The translations under genes and the position numbers were made by a program. From Kiloniellales bacterium (GTDB taxonomy: Bacteria; Pseudomonadota; Alphaproteobacteria; Kiloniellales; JAKSDN01), in NCBI GenBank assembly GCA_030064845.1, contig JASJEC010000018.1:1-64000 (forward strand): a DNA stretch of 64,000 nucleotides, read 5' to 3'. Below the pieces are notes generated by a model. The model was not told the DNA's origin. It was given only the letters and a program-made list of their open reading frames with translations, and searched no databases. Positions 34,855-43,720 of the stretch are shown here, in pieces (position 1 is the first letter of the stretch; the number at the start of each line of letters is the position of its first letter).

Positions 34855-36858
34855 TTAAACGTCCAGATCGCTGGTTTCGACGAAGCGGGCGTTTTCCTGG
34901 ATGAATTGGAAGCGTAGCTCGGGCCGCCGCCCCATAAGCTGCTCGACGGTCTTGCTGCTGCGCTTCTGTTCGGCGCGCGGATCGGGGTCCTCGTGGTCGG
35001 CGATCGCCACACGGAGCAGGGTGCGTTTGCCCGGATCCATTGTCGTTTCCTTGAGCTGGCCCGAAGGCATCTCGCCCAAGCCTTTAAAACGACTGACTTC
35101 AACCTGCCCCCGTCCCGTGAAGACCTCGCTCAGCAGTTCCTCCTTGTGACGCTCGTCGCGGGCGTAGGCGGTCTTGCCGCCCTGGGACAGGCGGTAGAGC
35201 GGCGGCTGGGCGAGGTAGAGATAGCCCTGCTCGATCAATCCCGGCATCTGGCGATAGAAGAAGGTCATCAGCAGGGAGGCAATGTGGGCGCCGTCGACGT
35301 CGGCGTCGGTCATGATGATGATCCGCTCGTAACGCAGCTTGTCGGCGTCGAACTGCCCGCCGGTGCCGCAGCCGAGCGCCTGCACGATGTTGGCGATCTC
35401 CTGGTTGCTCTTCAGCTTGTCTTCCGAGGCGCTGGCGACGTTCAGGATCTTGCCGCGCAGCGGCAGGATCGCCTGGCTCTCTCGGTTGCGCGCCTGCTTC
35501 GCCGAGCCGCCGGCGGAATCGCCCTCGACCAGGAAGATCTCCGTGCCCTCGGCCCGCGACGAGGTGCAGTCCGAGAGCTTGCCCGGCAGGCGCAGTTTGC
35601 GCGTCGCGTTCTTCCGCTTGAGGTCCTTCTCCTGGCGCCGCCGCAGGCGCTCTTCGGCCCGCTCGACGACCCTTTCCAGCAGCGTGCGGGAGCGTTCGGG
35701 GTGGCCGCTCAGCCAGTGGTCGAAGTGATCCTTGATCGTCGATTCGACCAGCTTCGCGGCGATCGGCGAGGCGAGGCGGTCCTTGGTCTGTCCCTGGAAT
35801 TGTGGGTCGTGGATGAAGATCGACAGCACGGTCATGCCGCCGCCCAGCAGGTCGTCGGCGGTCAGCTGGCCGGTCTTGCGGTTGCCGATCAGCTCGCCGT
35901 AGGCCTTCATGCTGCGCAGTAGGCCGCTCCTGAGGCCTTGCTCGTGGCTGCCGCCGTCGCCGGTCGGCACCGTGTTGCAGTAGGAGCTGACGAAGCCCTC
36001 CTCGTCCATCGGCCAGGTGATCGCCCACTCGATGCGGCCCTCCTCGCCGGGAAACTCGGCCTGGCCGAAAAAGGGTTCCGGGGTCAGGGTCTTGCGGCTG
36101 CCCAGGCTGGCCTCGAGGAAGTCGCGCAGTCCGTTGGGGAAGTGCAGCGTGTCGCTGGCCGGGGTGTCGCCGTCCTTGTGCAGCAGGCTCTCGTCGCACT
36201 TCCAGCGGATCTCGACGCCGCGAAACAGATAGGCTTTCGAGCGGGCCATGCGGTAGAGCCGCTCGGGCCGGAAGTGGGCCGAGGCGCCGAAGATTTCGGC
36301 GTCCGGCACGATGGTGATGGTCGTGCCGCGACGGTTCTGGGCGGTGCCGACCGCCTCGAGTTTGCCCTGCGGCTTGCCGCGCTTGTACTCCTGGCGCCAG
36401 ACCTTGCGGTCGCGCGCGACCTCGACGCTGAGCGAGGTGGTCAGGGCATTGACCACGGAGAGCCCGACGCCGTGCAGGCCGCCCGAGGTGGAGTAGGCCT
36501 TGTCCGAGAACTTGGCGCCGGAGTGGAGCGTCGTCAGGATGACCTCGAGAGCGGACTTCTTGCCGAACTTCGGGTGGGAGTCGACGGGGATGCCGCGGCC
36601 GTTGTCCGCGACCGTGATCCTGTTGCCCGCCGCCAGTTCGATCTCGATACGGGTCGCGAAGCCGGCAACGGCCTCGTCCATGGCATTGTCGATCAGTTCA
36701 GCGACGAGGTGGTGCAGGGCCCGCTCGTCCGTGCCGCCGATGTACATGCCCGGGCGACGGCGCACCGGCTCGAGGCCCTCGAGGACCTCGATATCCTTGG
36801 CCGAGTAGTCCTCGCCCCGCGGCTGGGCCTTCTGGAAGAGATCTTTCATTCCCTGCAT
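34855..36858 (-). CDS. parE: DNA topoisomerase IV subunit B
   Basis: A 667-residue GHKL-ATPase topoisomerase subunit for chromosome decatenation. It has EVLEGLEPVRRRPGMYIGG and LIDNAMDEA (ATP site), DNGRGIPVDSHPK, GGLHGVGLSVVNAL, the TOPRIM motif LVEGDSAGGSAKQARNR with DADVDGAHI, and the FKGLGEMPSGQLKETTMDP end. The ETTMDP pattern and absence of the long GyrB insertion favour ParE over GyrB. Three nearby starts are possible (GTG 36864, ATG 36858, ATG 36849). Confidence 0.93.
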   Translation of the reverse strand: MQGMKDLFQKAQPRGEDYSAKDIEVLEGLEPVRRRPGMYIGGTDERALHHLVAELIDNAMDEAVAGFATRIEIELAAGNRITVADNGRGIPVDSHPKFGKKSALEVILTTLHSGAKFSDKAYSTSGGLHGVGLSVVNALTTSLSVEVARDRKVWRQEYKRGKPQGKLEAVGTAQNRRGTTITIVPDAEIFGASAHFRPERLYRMARSKAYLFRGVEIRWKCDESLLHKDGDTPASDTLHFPNGLRDFLEASLGSRKTLTPEPFFGQAEFPGEEGRIEWAITWPMDEEGFVSSYCNTVPTGDGGSHEQGLRSGLLRSMKAYGELIGNRKTGQLTADDLLGGGMTVLSIFIHDPQFQGQTKDRLASPIAAKLVESTIKDHFDHWLSGHPERSRTLLERVVERAEERLRRRQEKDLKRKNATRKLRLPGKLSDCTSSRAEGTEIFLVEGDSAGGSAKQARNRESQAILPLRGKILNVASASEDKLKSNQEIANIVQALGCGTGGQFDADKLRYERIIIMTDADVDGAHIASLLMTFFYRQMPGLIEQGYLYLAQPPLYRLSQGGKTAYARDERHKEELLSEVFTGRGQVEVSRFKGLGEMPSGQLKETTMDPGKRTLLRVAIADHEDPDPRAEQKRSSKTVEQLMGRRPELRFQFIQENARFVETSDLDV

Positions 36859-36967
36859 GACCACATCAGGTTACGACCGTCAGGTTAAGGATGTATCCTC
36901 TCCGAGTCTGCCTTATACAGTGGGATTCCGAGGGAACACCACAAAATATGGGTGGAGCCGCCCTGTC

Positions 36968-37363
36968 ATGAAGGATCGAGGCCCCAAACCGCGGGGCGAT
37001 CTGGCGACCCGGACGCTGGCGATGCCCGCGGACGCCAATCCCAACGGCGACATCTTCGGCGGCTGGGTGATGGCCCAGATGGATATCGCCGGCGGCATCA
37101 CGGCCGTCCAGCGCGCCGGGGGCCGGGTGGCAACGGTTGCGGTCGACGCCATGAGCTTTCACCTCCCGGTCTACGTCGGCGATGTGCTCTGCGTCTACGC
37201 CGACCTTGAGAGGGTCGGGCGCACCTCCATGACCTTCTACCTGGAGGCCTGGGCGATGCGGCGCGCCAAGGAGGAGCGGGTCAAGGTGACGGAGGGCCGC
37301 TTCACCTTCGTCGCGATCGACGACGAGGGCCGGCCCCGGCCCGTGCCCGAGGAGGGATCATGA
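36968..37363 (+). CDS. acyl-CoA thioesterase, hotdog fold (YciA-like)
   Basis: A 131-residue hotdog thioesterase. The signature TLAMPADANPNGDIFGGWVMAQMDIAGG includes the catalytic Asp and the NPNGDIFGGW helix of YciA/acyl-CoA hydrolases, followed by HLPVYVGDVLCVYADLERVGRTSM. These enzymes hydrolyse short- to medium-chain acyl-CoA. The ATG at 36968 is used; the upstream open frame is not conserved in character. The stop overlaps the next gene by ATGA. Confidence 0.9.
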   Translation: MKDRGPKPRGDLATRTLAMPADANPNGDIFGGWVMAQMDIAGGITAVQRAGGRVATVAVDAMSFHLPVYVGDVLCVYADLERVGRTSMTFYLEAWAMRRAKEERVKVTEGRFTFVAIDDEGRPRPVPEEGS

Positions 37364-37722
37364 GGCTTCCCGCGATCGCGCTGCTGCTGTTCGCGGGGAC
37401 GGCCGGCGCCTGGGCCGGTCAGGCTGACGTTGTCGACGCCGTCGCCGTTTCCGAAGCTGCCGGGACCTGGCGTTTCGACGTGACCGTGCGCCACGCCGAC
37501 GCCGGCTGGGAGCACTACGCCGACCGCTGGGAGGTGGTGAATCCGGCCGATGGAACCATCCTCGGGACGCGGGTGCTCTATCACCCCCACGATGACGAGC
37601 AGCCCTTTACCCGCAGCCTGAGGGGCGTAGAGATCCCCGAGGGCGTCACCCGCGTCATCCTGCGCGCCCGCGACAGCAAGCACGGCTGGGGCGGCGCGGA
37701 GGTGACCTTGGAATTGTACTGA
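37360..37722 (+). CDS. small periplasmic protein of unknown function
   Basis: A 120-residue protein with signal peptide MRLPAIALLLFAGTAGAWAG. The mature part has WRFDVTVRHADAGWEHYADRWEVV, then a YHPHDDEQPFTRSL metal-site-like histidine cluster and RDSKHGWGGAEVTLELY. The pattern suggests a small beta-sandwich. It occurs in similar form beside other genes in alphaproteobacteria as far as I recall, but no function is known. It is translationally coupled to the thioesterase by a four-base overlap. Confidence 0.8.
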   Translation: MRLPAIALLLFAGTAGAWAGQADVVDAVAVSEAAGTWRFDVTVRHADAGWEHYADRWEVVNPADGTILGTRVLYHPHDDEQPFTRSLRGVEIPEGVTRVILRARDSKHGWGGAEVTLELY

Positions 37723-37730
37723 GGCCAAGC

Positions 37731-37758
37731 AAAAGGCCGCCTCCCGAAGGAGGCGGCC
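37731..37758 (-). terminator. intrinsic terminator of glnA
   Basis: On the minus strand a 10-base-pair stem GGCCGCCTCC/GGAGGCGGCC with a TTCG loop is followed by TTTT (37731-37734). It lies 26 bases after the glnA stop. There is no T-run on the plus strand, so it serves glnA rather than the opposing gene. Confidence 0.85.
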
Positions 37759-37783
37759 TGTGGCAAAGCAACCGCGTGGCGGC

Positions 37784-39193
37784 TTAAGCCGAGTAATACA
37801 TCTGGAACTCGATCGGGTGCGGGGCGTGCTCGAAGGTGTAGATCTCTTCCCACTTGAGCTCCATGTAGCCGTCGAGCTGGTCCTTGTTGAAGACGTCGCC
37901 GGCGAGCAGGAACTCGTGGTCGGTTTCGAGCGCCTCGACGGCCTGGCGCAGCGAGCCACAGACGGTCGGCACGTCGTGCAGCTCCTCGGGCGGCAGGTCG
38001 TAGAGGTTCTTGTCCATGGGATCGCCCGGGTTGATCCGGTTCTTGATGCCGTCCAGGCCGGCCATGAGCATGGCAGAGAAGGCCAGGTAGGGGTTGGCGG
38101 TGGCGTCTGGGAAGCGCACCTCAACCCGCTTCGCGTTGGGACTCGCGCCGTAGGGAATACGGCAGGAGGCCGAGCGGTTGCGGCTGGAGTAGGCCAGCAG
38201 GACCGGCGCCTCGAAGCCCGGCACCAGCCGCTTGTAGCTGTTCGTGCTCGGGTTCGCGAAGGCGTTGATCGCGCGGGCGTGCTTGATGATGCCGCCGATG
38301 TAGTGCAGGGCGGTCTCCGAGAGGCCGGCGTAGCCGTCGCCGGCGAAGGTCGGCTTGCCGTCCTTCCAGATCGACTGGTGGGTGTGCATACCCGAGCCGT
38401 TGTCGCCATAGACCGGCTTCGGCATGAAGGTGGCCGACTTGCCCCAGGAGTGGGCGACGTTATGCACGACGTACTTGTAGATCTGCATGTTGTCGGCGCA
38501 GCGCACCAGGGTGTCGAACTTGATGCCGAGCTCGTGCTGCGAGGGCGCCACCTCGTGGTGGTGCTTCTCCACGGTCAGGCCCATCTCGGCCATGACGCTG
38601 ACCATCTCCGAGCGCAGGTCGGCACCGGAGTCGACCGGCGGCACCGGGAAGTAGCCGCCCTTGACCGCCGGGCGGTGGCCGATGTTGCCTTCCTCCATCT
38701 CGACGCCCGACATGTAGGGGCCTTCCTCGGACATGAACTTGAAGAAGCAGTGGTGCATGTCGTTGGCGAACTTCACGTCGTCGAAGACGAAGAACTCGGC
38801 CTCGGGACCGAAGACCGCGGTGTCGCCGACACCGGAGGCCTGCATGAAGGCCTGGGCCTTGATCGCGGTCGAGCGGGGGCAGCGGTTGTAGGGCTGCCCG
38901 GTCTCGGGCTCCATGGTGTCGCAGAACAGGATCAGTTGCGACTGGGCGGAGAAGGGGTCCATCACCGCGGAGGTCAGATCCGGCTGCAGGCGCATGTCGG
39001 ACTCGTTGATCGCCTTCCAGCCGGCGATCGAGGAGCCGTCGAACATGATGCCCTCGTTGAGCGCGTCCTCGTCCACCGCCCCGGCGTGCATGGCGAGGTG
39101 CTGCCATTTGCCCCGCGGGTCGGTGAACCGGTAATCGACGTACTTGACGTCGTTTTCCTTGATCATTTTCAGGATGGTGTTCGCATCGGACAT
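37784..39193 (-). CDS. glnA: glutamine synthetase type I
   Basis: A 469-residue enzyme making glutamine from glutamate and ammonium with ATP. It shows the beta-grasp N-terminus, [13 protein letters not shown], the metal-ligand regions [12 protein letters not shown] and [27 protein letters not shown], and the adenylylation site [10 protein letters not shown] with Tyr398. The presence of that tyrosine indicates GlnE-type control. It lies 119 bases downstream of glnB on the same strand, the usual alphaproteobacterial glnBA arrangement. Confidence 0.97.
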   Translation of the reverse strand: MSDANTILKMIKENDVKYVDYRFTDPRGKWQHLAMHAGAVDEDALNEGIMFDGSSIAGWKAINESDMRLQPDLTSAVMDPFSAQSQLILFCDTMEPETGQPYNRCPRSTAIKAQAFMQASGVGDTAVFGPEAEFFVFDDVKFANDMHHCFFKFMSEEGPYMSGVEMEEGNIGHRPAVKGGYFPVPPVDSGADLRSEMVSVMAEMGLTVEKHHHEVAPSQHELGIKFDTLVRCADNMQIYKYVVHNVAHSWGKSATFMPKPVYGDNGSGMHTHQSIWKDGKPTFAGDGYAGLSETALHYIGGIIKHARAINAFANPSTNSYKRLVPGFEAPVLLAYSSRNRSASCRIPYGASPNAKRVEVRFPDATANPYLAFSAMLMAGLDGIKNRINPGDPMDKNLYDLPPEELHDVPTVCGSLRQAVEALETDHEFLLAGDVFNKDQLDGYMELKWEEIYTFEHAPHPIEFQMYYSA

Positions 39194-39312
39194 TTTAGGT
39201 GTTCCCCTGTATCTCCAGTAGATGTTGCCCCGTGGGAGCCGTGCCCGGCCGTCCGCCGGCCGGCGCCCCGGGCGTTTGACGCCGAGCCGCGGGTTGGAGT
39301 TCGGACCGCCGC

Positions 39313-39837
<525 letters not shown>

Positions 39838-41007
39838 TCATTGAGCTAAGAGGGCGCGCAGCCGCTCGGCGGCCCGACGGATGTTTTCAGTCGAATTTGC
39901 GTAGGAGATCCGCAGGAAGCCTTCACCCTGGGCGCCGAAACTCGTCCCGGCGATCGTCGCGACGTGGGCCTCTTCGAGGAAAGCCACTTCCAGGTCCTTG
40001 GCGCTGCGGCCCGTGGCCGTGATGTTGGGAAAGGCGTAGAAGGCGCCGCCGGGCATGCCGCAGGACAGGCCGGGAATGGCGTTCAGCTCGTCAACCACCA
40101 CCTTGCGGCGCTCAGCGAAGGCGTCGAGCATGGCGCGCACCGGTTCCTGAGGGCCGGTAAGCGCCGCGATCCCGGCATATTGCGCGGCGGCGTTGACGCA
40201 GGAGTAGCTGTTGACGGCGAGCCGGGTTGCGCCCTCGACCAGCGACTCCGGCCAAACGCCGTAGCCGAGGCGCCAGCCGGTCATGGCGTAGGTCTTGCTC
40301 CAGCCGTCGAGCAGGATGACCCGATCGGCGATGGCCGGGTACTGCAGCAGGCTGACGTGTTCGCGGCCGTCGTAGAGCATCTGGCTGTAGATCTCGTCCG
40401 AGAGCACCGCGACGTTGGGAAAGTCGAGGAGGCCGGCCACGAGCCGGTCGATCTCGGCACGTGGCGTGACGCCGCCGGTCGGATTGGCGGGACTGTTGAG
40501 GATCAGCAGACGGCTCGCCGGCGTCAGGCGGGCCAGCACGTCTTCGGCGGTCAGGGCGAAGCCGCGATCCTCTGTCAGGGGGATCGGAACGCCCTTGGCG
40601 CCGCTGTAGTCGATCAGCGACCGGTAGATGGGAAAGCCCGGGTCTGGATAGAGGATTTCGGCGCCCGGCTCGCCGAACATGAGGACCGCGAAGCACATGG
40701 TGACCTTGCCCCCGGGCACGATGATCACCCGTCCGGGATCGAGGTCGACGCCCAGCCGGCGGTGCAGGTCGGCCGCGACCGCTTCTTTCAGCGGTGCGAT
40801 GCCGACCGCCGGGGTGTAGCCGTGGTGCCCGTCCCGGAGAGCCCTGATCGCCGCCTCGACAATATGTTCCGGGGTGGCGAAGTCGGGCTGGCCGATGCCG
40901 AGGTTGATGACCTCGTGGCCGTCAGCGGCCAACGCGGTCGCGCGTGCGAGTACAGCGAAAGCCGATTCGGTGGCCAGCCGCCCGATCGCCTTGGCGGGAT
41001 GCAGCAT
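39838..41007 (-). CDS. class I/II pyridoxal-phosphate aminotransferase
   Basis: A 389-residue fold-type I aminotransferase. It has INLGIGQPDFATPEHI, the NSPANPTGG pyridoxal-binding loop, DEIYSQMLYD, the catalytic lysine in SKTYAMTGWRLGY and the substrate-carboxylate Arg in FLRISYANS. Relatives include aspartate, alanine and aromatic aminotransferases, so the substrate is not determined. With hppD elsewhere in the window an aromatic role is possible but unsupported. The opposite-strand promoter of tRNA-His lies about 100 bases from its start. Confidence 0.9.
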   Translation of the reverse strand: MLHPAKAIGRLATESAFAVLARATALAADGHEVINLGIGQPDFATPEHIVEAAIRALRDGHHGYTPAVGIAPLKEAVAADLHRRLGVDLDPGRVIIVPGGKVTMCFAVLMFGEPGAEILYPDPGFPIYRSLIDYSGAKGVPIPLTEDRGFALTAEDVLARLTPASRLLILNSPANPTGGVTPRAEIDRLVAGLLDFPNVAVLSDEIYSQMLYDGREHVSLLQYPAIADRVILLDGWSKTYAMTGWRLGYGVWPESLVEGATRLAVNSYSCVNAAAQYAGIAALTGPQEPVRAMLDAFAERRKVVVDELNAIPGLSCGMPGGAFYAFPNITATGRSAKDLEVAFLEEAHVATIAGTSFGAQGEGFLRISYANSTENIRRAAERLRALLAQ

Positions 41008-41104
41008 TCAACGTCGTCCTCTGTCGCTTCGTTCCGACCCTACGCCCCGCCGAGCGCCGCGGACAAGACCGTGTCTTCCGGCTCTGCGGTCTGCTAGAGT
41101 CGGC

Positions 41105-41132
41105 TTGACGCTGCTGAGGCGCGGCGTGTACA
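41105..41132 (+). promoter_or_regulatory. promoter of tRNA-His
   Basis: TTGACG (41105-41110) and TGTACA (41127-41132) are separated by 16 bases, placing the start about 14 bases before the tRNA. The same element pair recurs before tRNA-Leu and tRNA-Asp. Confidence 0.5.
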
Positions 41133-41153
41133 CGATTGCGCGCCGGCGGCGAT

Positions 41154-41231
41154 GGTGGCTGTAGCTCAGTTGGTTAGAGCGCCTGGTTGTGGTCCAGGAG
41201 GTCGTGGGTTCAAATCCCATCAGCCACCCCA
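41154..41231 (+). tRNA. tRNA-His (GTG)
   Basis: A cloverleaf with acceptor GTGGCTG/CAGCCAC (41155-41161 with 41221-41227). The extra G at -1 (41154) faces discriminator C73 (41228), the hallmark of histidine tRNA. The anticodon loop TTGTGGT reads GTG. The T-arm contains GGGTTCAAATCCC. CCA is encoded (41229-41231). Confidence 0.97.
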
Positions 41232-41250
41232 GACTCCCGATACATTTACA

Positions 41251-41280
41251 CAAGGTCACGCCCGAAAGGGCACCTTCTTG
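41251..41280 (+). terminator. tRNA-His terminator-like hairpin
   Basis: A CAAGGT..GCCC stem with a GAAA loop pairs with GGGC..ACCTTCTTG 20 bases after the tRNA. The distal T-run is weak, so termination efficiency is uncertain. Confidence 0.5.
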
Positions 41281-41358
41281 TATGCGAGATATTGCCTTCC
41301 GCGCCGCGCGGTGGCGTGCTTTGCCGCCGCTCGTTTACTTGAAAACGGAAAATTAAGA

Positions 41359-41373
41359 TTAACGAAAAATTAA
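41359..41373. promoter_or_regulatory. CtrA-like motif near parS
   Basis: TTAA-CGAAAAA-TTAA has correct CtrA spacing, but the second half lacks the following C, and the surrounding DNA is AT-rich. It lies 16 bases before the parS site. Confidence 0.25.
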
Positions 41374-41388
41374 TGACGACACCAATAA

Positions 41389-41404
41389 TGTTTCACGTGA
41401 AACC
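41389..41404. other. parS: parS centromere site (ParB binding)
   Basis: TGTTTCACGTGAAACC matches the widely conserved bacterial chromosomal parS 16-mer TGTTTCACGTGAAACA at 15 of 16 positions, with a perfect 14-base palindrome at 41390-41403. It is intergenic, as expected for a functional site. parS sites cluster near the replication origin, so this window is probably origin-proximal. ParB and ParA of the chromosome are not in the window. Confidence 0.85.
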
Positions 41405-41589
41405 AGGTCTCGTCACCTGGATATTGTTAATAGAAAGTAATGATCCGCTCGAGAAGAGGTTGACTTAATGGCCCCGTTCATCGCCGGTGAACCCGCCTTG
41501 CTGTGCTCACGCAGCACGGCTATCTTGCCCCGGACCGTGGTTGAGCAACCCACATGCTGACGAGCCCAACGCTGAAGAGGATGAGCAAC

Positions 41590-42882
41590 ATGCGACGCTG
41601 CCTGCCGCTCCTGGCTTGCGCGGTCTTGTTCTGGAGTGCCGGGCTGCGGGCCGAGACTTTCGAGGAGGGCTTGCGCGCGTTCCGCGCCGGCCAGCCCGAA
41701 CGAGCTCTAAGCATCTGGCAGCCCCTCGCGGAGGATGGCCACGCGGCGGCGCAGTACAGCATCGGCAAGCTCTTCGAGCAGGGCGAGGGGCCGATCAAGC
41801 AGGACTTCGGTAGGGCGGTGCGCTGGTACGAGGCGGCCGCGAAGCAGGACCTGCCGGCGGCGCAGAACAATCTCGGCCTGATGTATGCGAAGGGACGGGG
41901 GGTCCCGCAGAACGTCGACCGCGCCATGGACCTTTGGTTCGCGGCGGCGCGTCAGGATTACCCCTGGTCGCAGTACAATCTCGGCCTGGCCTACTTCCAG
42001 GGGCGCGGGGTCGATGCGGATCAGCAGGAAGCGCTCGCCTGGTTCCGCCGCGCCGCCGACGGCGGCCTCGCGGACGCCCAGTTCATCATGGGACAGCTCT
42101 ACCGCGAAGGCCTGATCGTCGACCAGGATCAGGGCCGGGCGCTGACCTGGTACCTCCGGGCGGCGGATCAAGGGCACATGCGGGCGAAGAAGCAGGTGAG
42201 CCACCTGCAGAATGCCCAGGTATCGCCGAAGCCGACCGGGGACCCCGAGGCCCTACCGAAGGCTCTGGCCGAAGAACCGGCGCCTGAGCCGGTCGTGGCG
42301 GCGGCGGAACCCAAAGAACAGCCGGCAACCGCGGAACCGGCGACGGTCGCGGTCGCCGTCAAGCCTCCTTTGCCGCCGAGCCGGGAGAAAGCGGCCGCGG
42401 CGCGGGCGCAGATTGCGGAGCAGGCCCCGATGATGGCGGCCCCGGCGGTCACGGCCGAGAAGGCCCCGGTTCCAGCCCCAGCCCCGGCCCCGAGGCTCAG
42501 CGCGACTCCGGAACCGCTGATCACGACGCCCGAGAAACCCAAGATCGAGACGGCCACACCTCGCCTGAGCTCGGCTGGTCAGGTGGCGTCGCTGCGTCCC
42601 GAAGGCGTCATGAACGACGCCAAGGACGGCTCCTATCGGGTTTGGCTGGCCTCGGCGTCGAGCGAGGCGGAGGCGGTGAAGCTCTGGCAGTCCACGCGCA
42701 CCGAACACCCCGACCTGTTCTCGGCCACCGAAGCCGACTTCTCCGCCGTCGACATCGGTGGCGGCAAGACCCTCTACCGCATTCTGGCCGGCCCGCTCGC
42801 CAGTTCGGCCGCGGCCCTGCGCCTATGCCAGCGCCTGCGCGAAGCGCGTCCCGACGCCTTCTGCCAGGTGCGTTCGCAGTGA
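41590..42882 (+). CDS. Sel1-repeat protein with C-terminal SPOR domain
   Basis: A 430-residue secreted protein. Signal peptide MRRCLPLLACAVLFWSAGLRA is followed by four Sel1-like repeats (about 45-195; for example AAQNNLGLMYAKGRGVPQNV and SQYNLGLAYFQGRGVDADQ). A long Pro/Ala/Glu linker follows, then a SPOR domain (about 350-430, GSYRVWLASASSEAEAVKLW). SPOR domains bind glycan strands lacking stem peptides at division sites, and Sel1 repeats mediate protein contacts. ATG 41590 has GAAGAGG nine bases upstream; ATG 41581 and 41554 are alternatives. It is the second SPOR protein in the window and lies directly after the parS region. Confidence 0.87.
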   Translation: MRRCLPLLACAVLFWSAGLRAETFEEGLRAFRAGQPERALSIWQPLAEDGHAAAQYSIGKLFEQGEGPIKQDFGRAVRWYEAAAKQDLPAAQNNLGLMYAKGRGVPQNVDRAMDLWFAAARQDYPWSQYNLGLAYFQGRGVDADQQEALAWFRRAADGGLADAQFIMGQLYREGLIVDQDQGRALTWYLRAADQGHMRAKKQVSHLQNAQVSPKPTGDPEALPKALAEEPAPEPVVAAAEPKEQPATAEPATVAVAVKPPLPPSREKAAAARAQIAEQAPMMAAPAVTAEKAPVPAPAPAPRLSATPEPLITTPEKPKIETATPRLSSAGQVASLRPEGVMNDAKDGSYRVWLASASSEAEAVKLWQSTRTEHPDLFSATEADFSAVDIGGGKTLYRILAGPLASSAAALRLCQRLREARPDAFCQVRSQ

Positions 42883-42892
42883 CCGGACGGTA

Positions 42893-43666
42893 GTGTCTCT
42901 CAAAGCCAGGATCGCCGGCGGCGAACCCGCCATCGGCTGCTGGCTCCACCTTTTCAGTCCCATTGCCGCCGAGGTCGTCGCCCAGGCCGGCTACGACTGC
43001 GTGATGATCGACCTGGAGCACGGGCCGGGCAGCCTGATGGACGCTGTGGCGCTGATGCGTGCTGTCCAGGGGCGCTGTGCGCCGCTCTTGCGGGTGCCTT
43101 CGAACGATCCGGTCGCGATCAAGCGGGTCCTGGACACCGGTGTGGCCGGCCTCATGGTGCCGGCGGTCGACACGGCCGGCGAAGCAGAGGCGGTCGTCAC
43201 CGCCTGCCGTTACCCGCCCGAGGGTCGCCGCGGGATGGCGCCCACGATCGTGCGTGCGTCCGATTACGGCGCGCGCGGAGATTACATCGATAAGGTCGAC
43301 GAAGAGACCCTGGTCATCTGCCAGATCGAAACCGGCCGAGCCGTTGACGAGGCCGAGAAGATCGCCGCCGTGCCGGGCGTCGACCTCTTGTTCGTCGGGC
43401 CCTATGACCTCTCCGCCGACCTCGGCTACACGGGGCAGCCGGATCATCCGGCGGTAACCGAGCGTATCGAAGCCACCGAACGGGCCGCCAAGTCCGCGGG
43501 GAAGCGGCTTGGCGGGATACCCACCCCCGGCCGCCCGGCGGCGCAGCTGTTCGCGGCGGGCTATGATCTCGTGCTCGCCGATTTCGACCTGCTCATGCTG
43601 CGCGACGCGGCGCGTTCCAGCGTCGAGAGCCTGCGGGCCGCCGCCGCGGGCGGCTCGAGACCCTGA
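42893..43666 (+). CDS. HpcH/HpaI family aldolase
   Basis: A 257-residue class II (metal-dependent) pyruvate aldolase of the HpcH/HpaI family, which cleave or form 4-hydroxy-2-oxo acids. It has DCVMIDLEHGPGSLMD, the Arg in PLLRVPSNDPVAIKRVLDTGVAGLMVP, the metal-ligand glutamate in CQIETGRAVDEA and GPYDLSADLG. The start is probably GTG at 42893, ten bases after the previous stop; there is no strong ribosome site, so coupling with the upstream gene is likely. The aldehyde substrate is unknown. Confidence 0.88.
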   Translation: MSLKARIAGGEPAIGCWLHLFSPIAAEVVAQAGYDCVMIDLEHGPGSLMDAVALMRAVQGRCAPLLRVPSNDPVAIKRVLDTGVAGLMVPAVDTAGEAEAVVTACRYPPEGRRGMAPTIVRASDYGARGDYIDKVDEETLVICQIETGRAVDEAEKIAAVPGVDLLFVGPYDLSADLGYTGQPDHPAVTERIEATERAAKSAGKRLGGIPTPGRPAAQLFAAGYDLVLADFDLLMLRDAARSSVESLRAAAAGGSRP

Positions 43667-43720
43667 GAGCAGCGAACTTCCTCTAAGATAGGGCCGTGCG
43701 ACTCGAACGAGGACAGCCCC

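Larger units (their letters stand above)
41232..41589. other. 358-base AT-rich intergenic region with parS and hairpins
   Basis: Between tRNA-His and the Sel1/SPOR gene. In order it holds the tRNA terminator (41251-41280), an AT-rich tract (41340-41375) with a CtrA-like motif, the parS site (41389-41404), an immediately following perfect stem CCAGGT/ACCTGG (41403-41420), and a GTTCA/TGAAC stem (41478-41494). A 30-codon frame at 41468-41560 has AAGAGG eight bases before its ATG, but its product resembles nothing known. Confidence 0.6.

Noticed and set aside
37237-38409. Open frame on the minus strand covering the glnA end and the thioesterase region
   Set aside because: It runs out of frame through glnA and its terminator; no family character.
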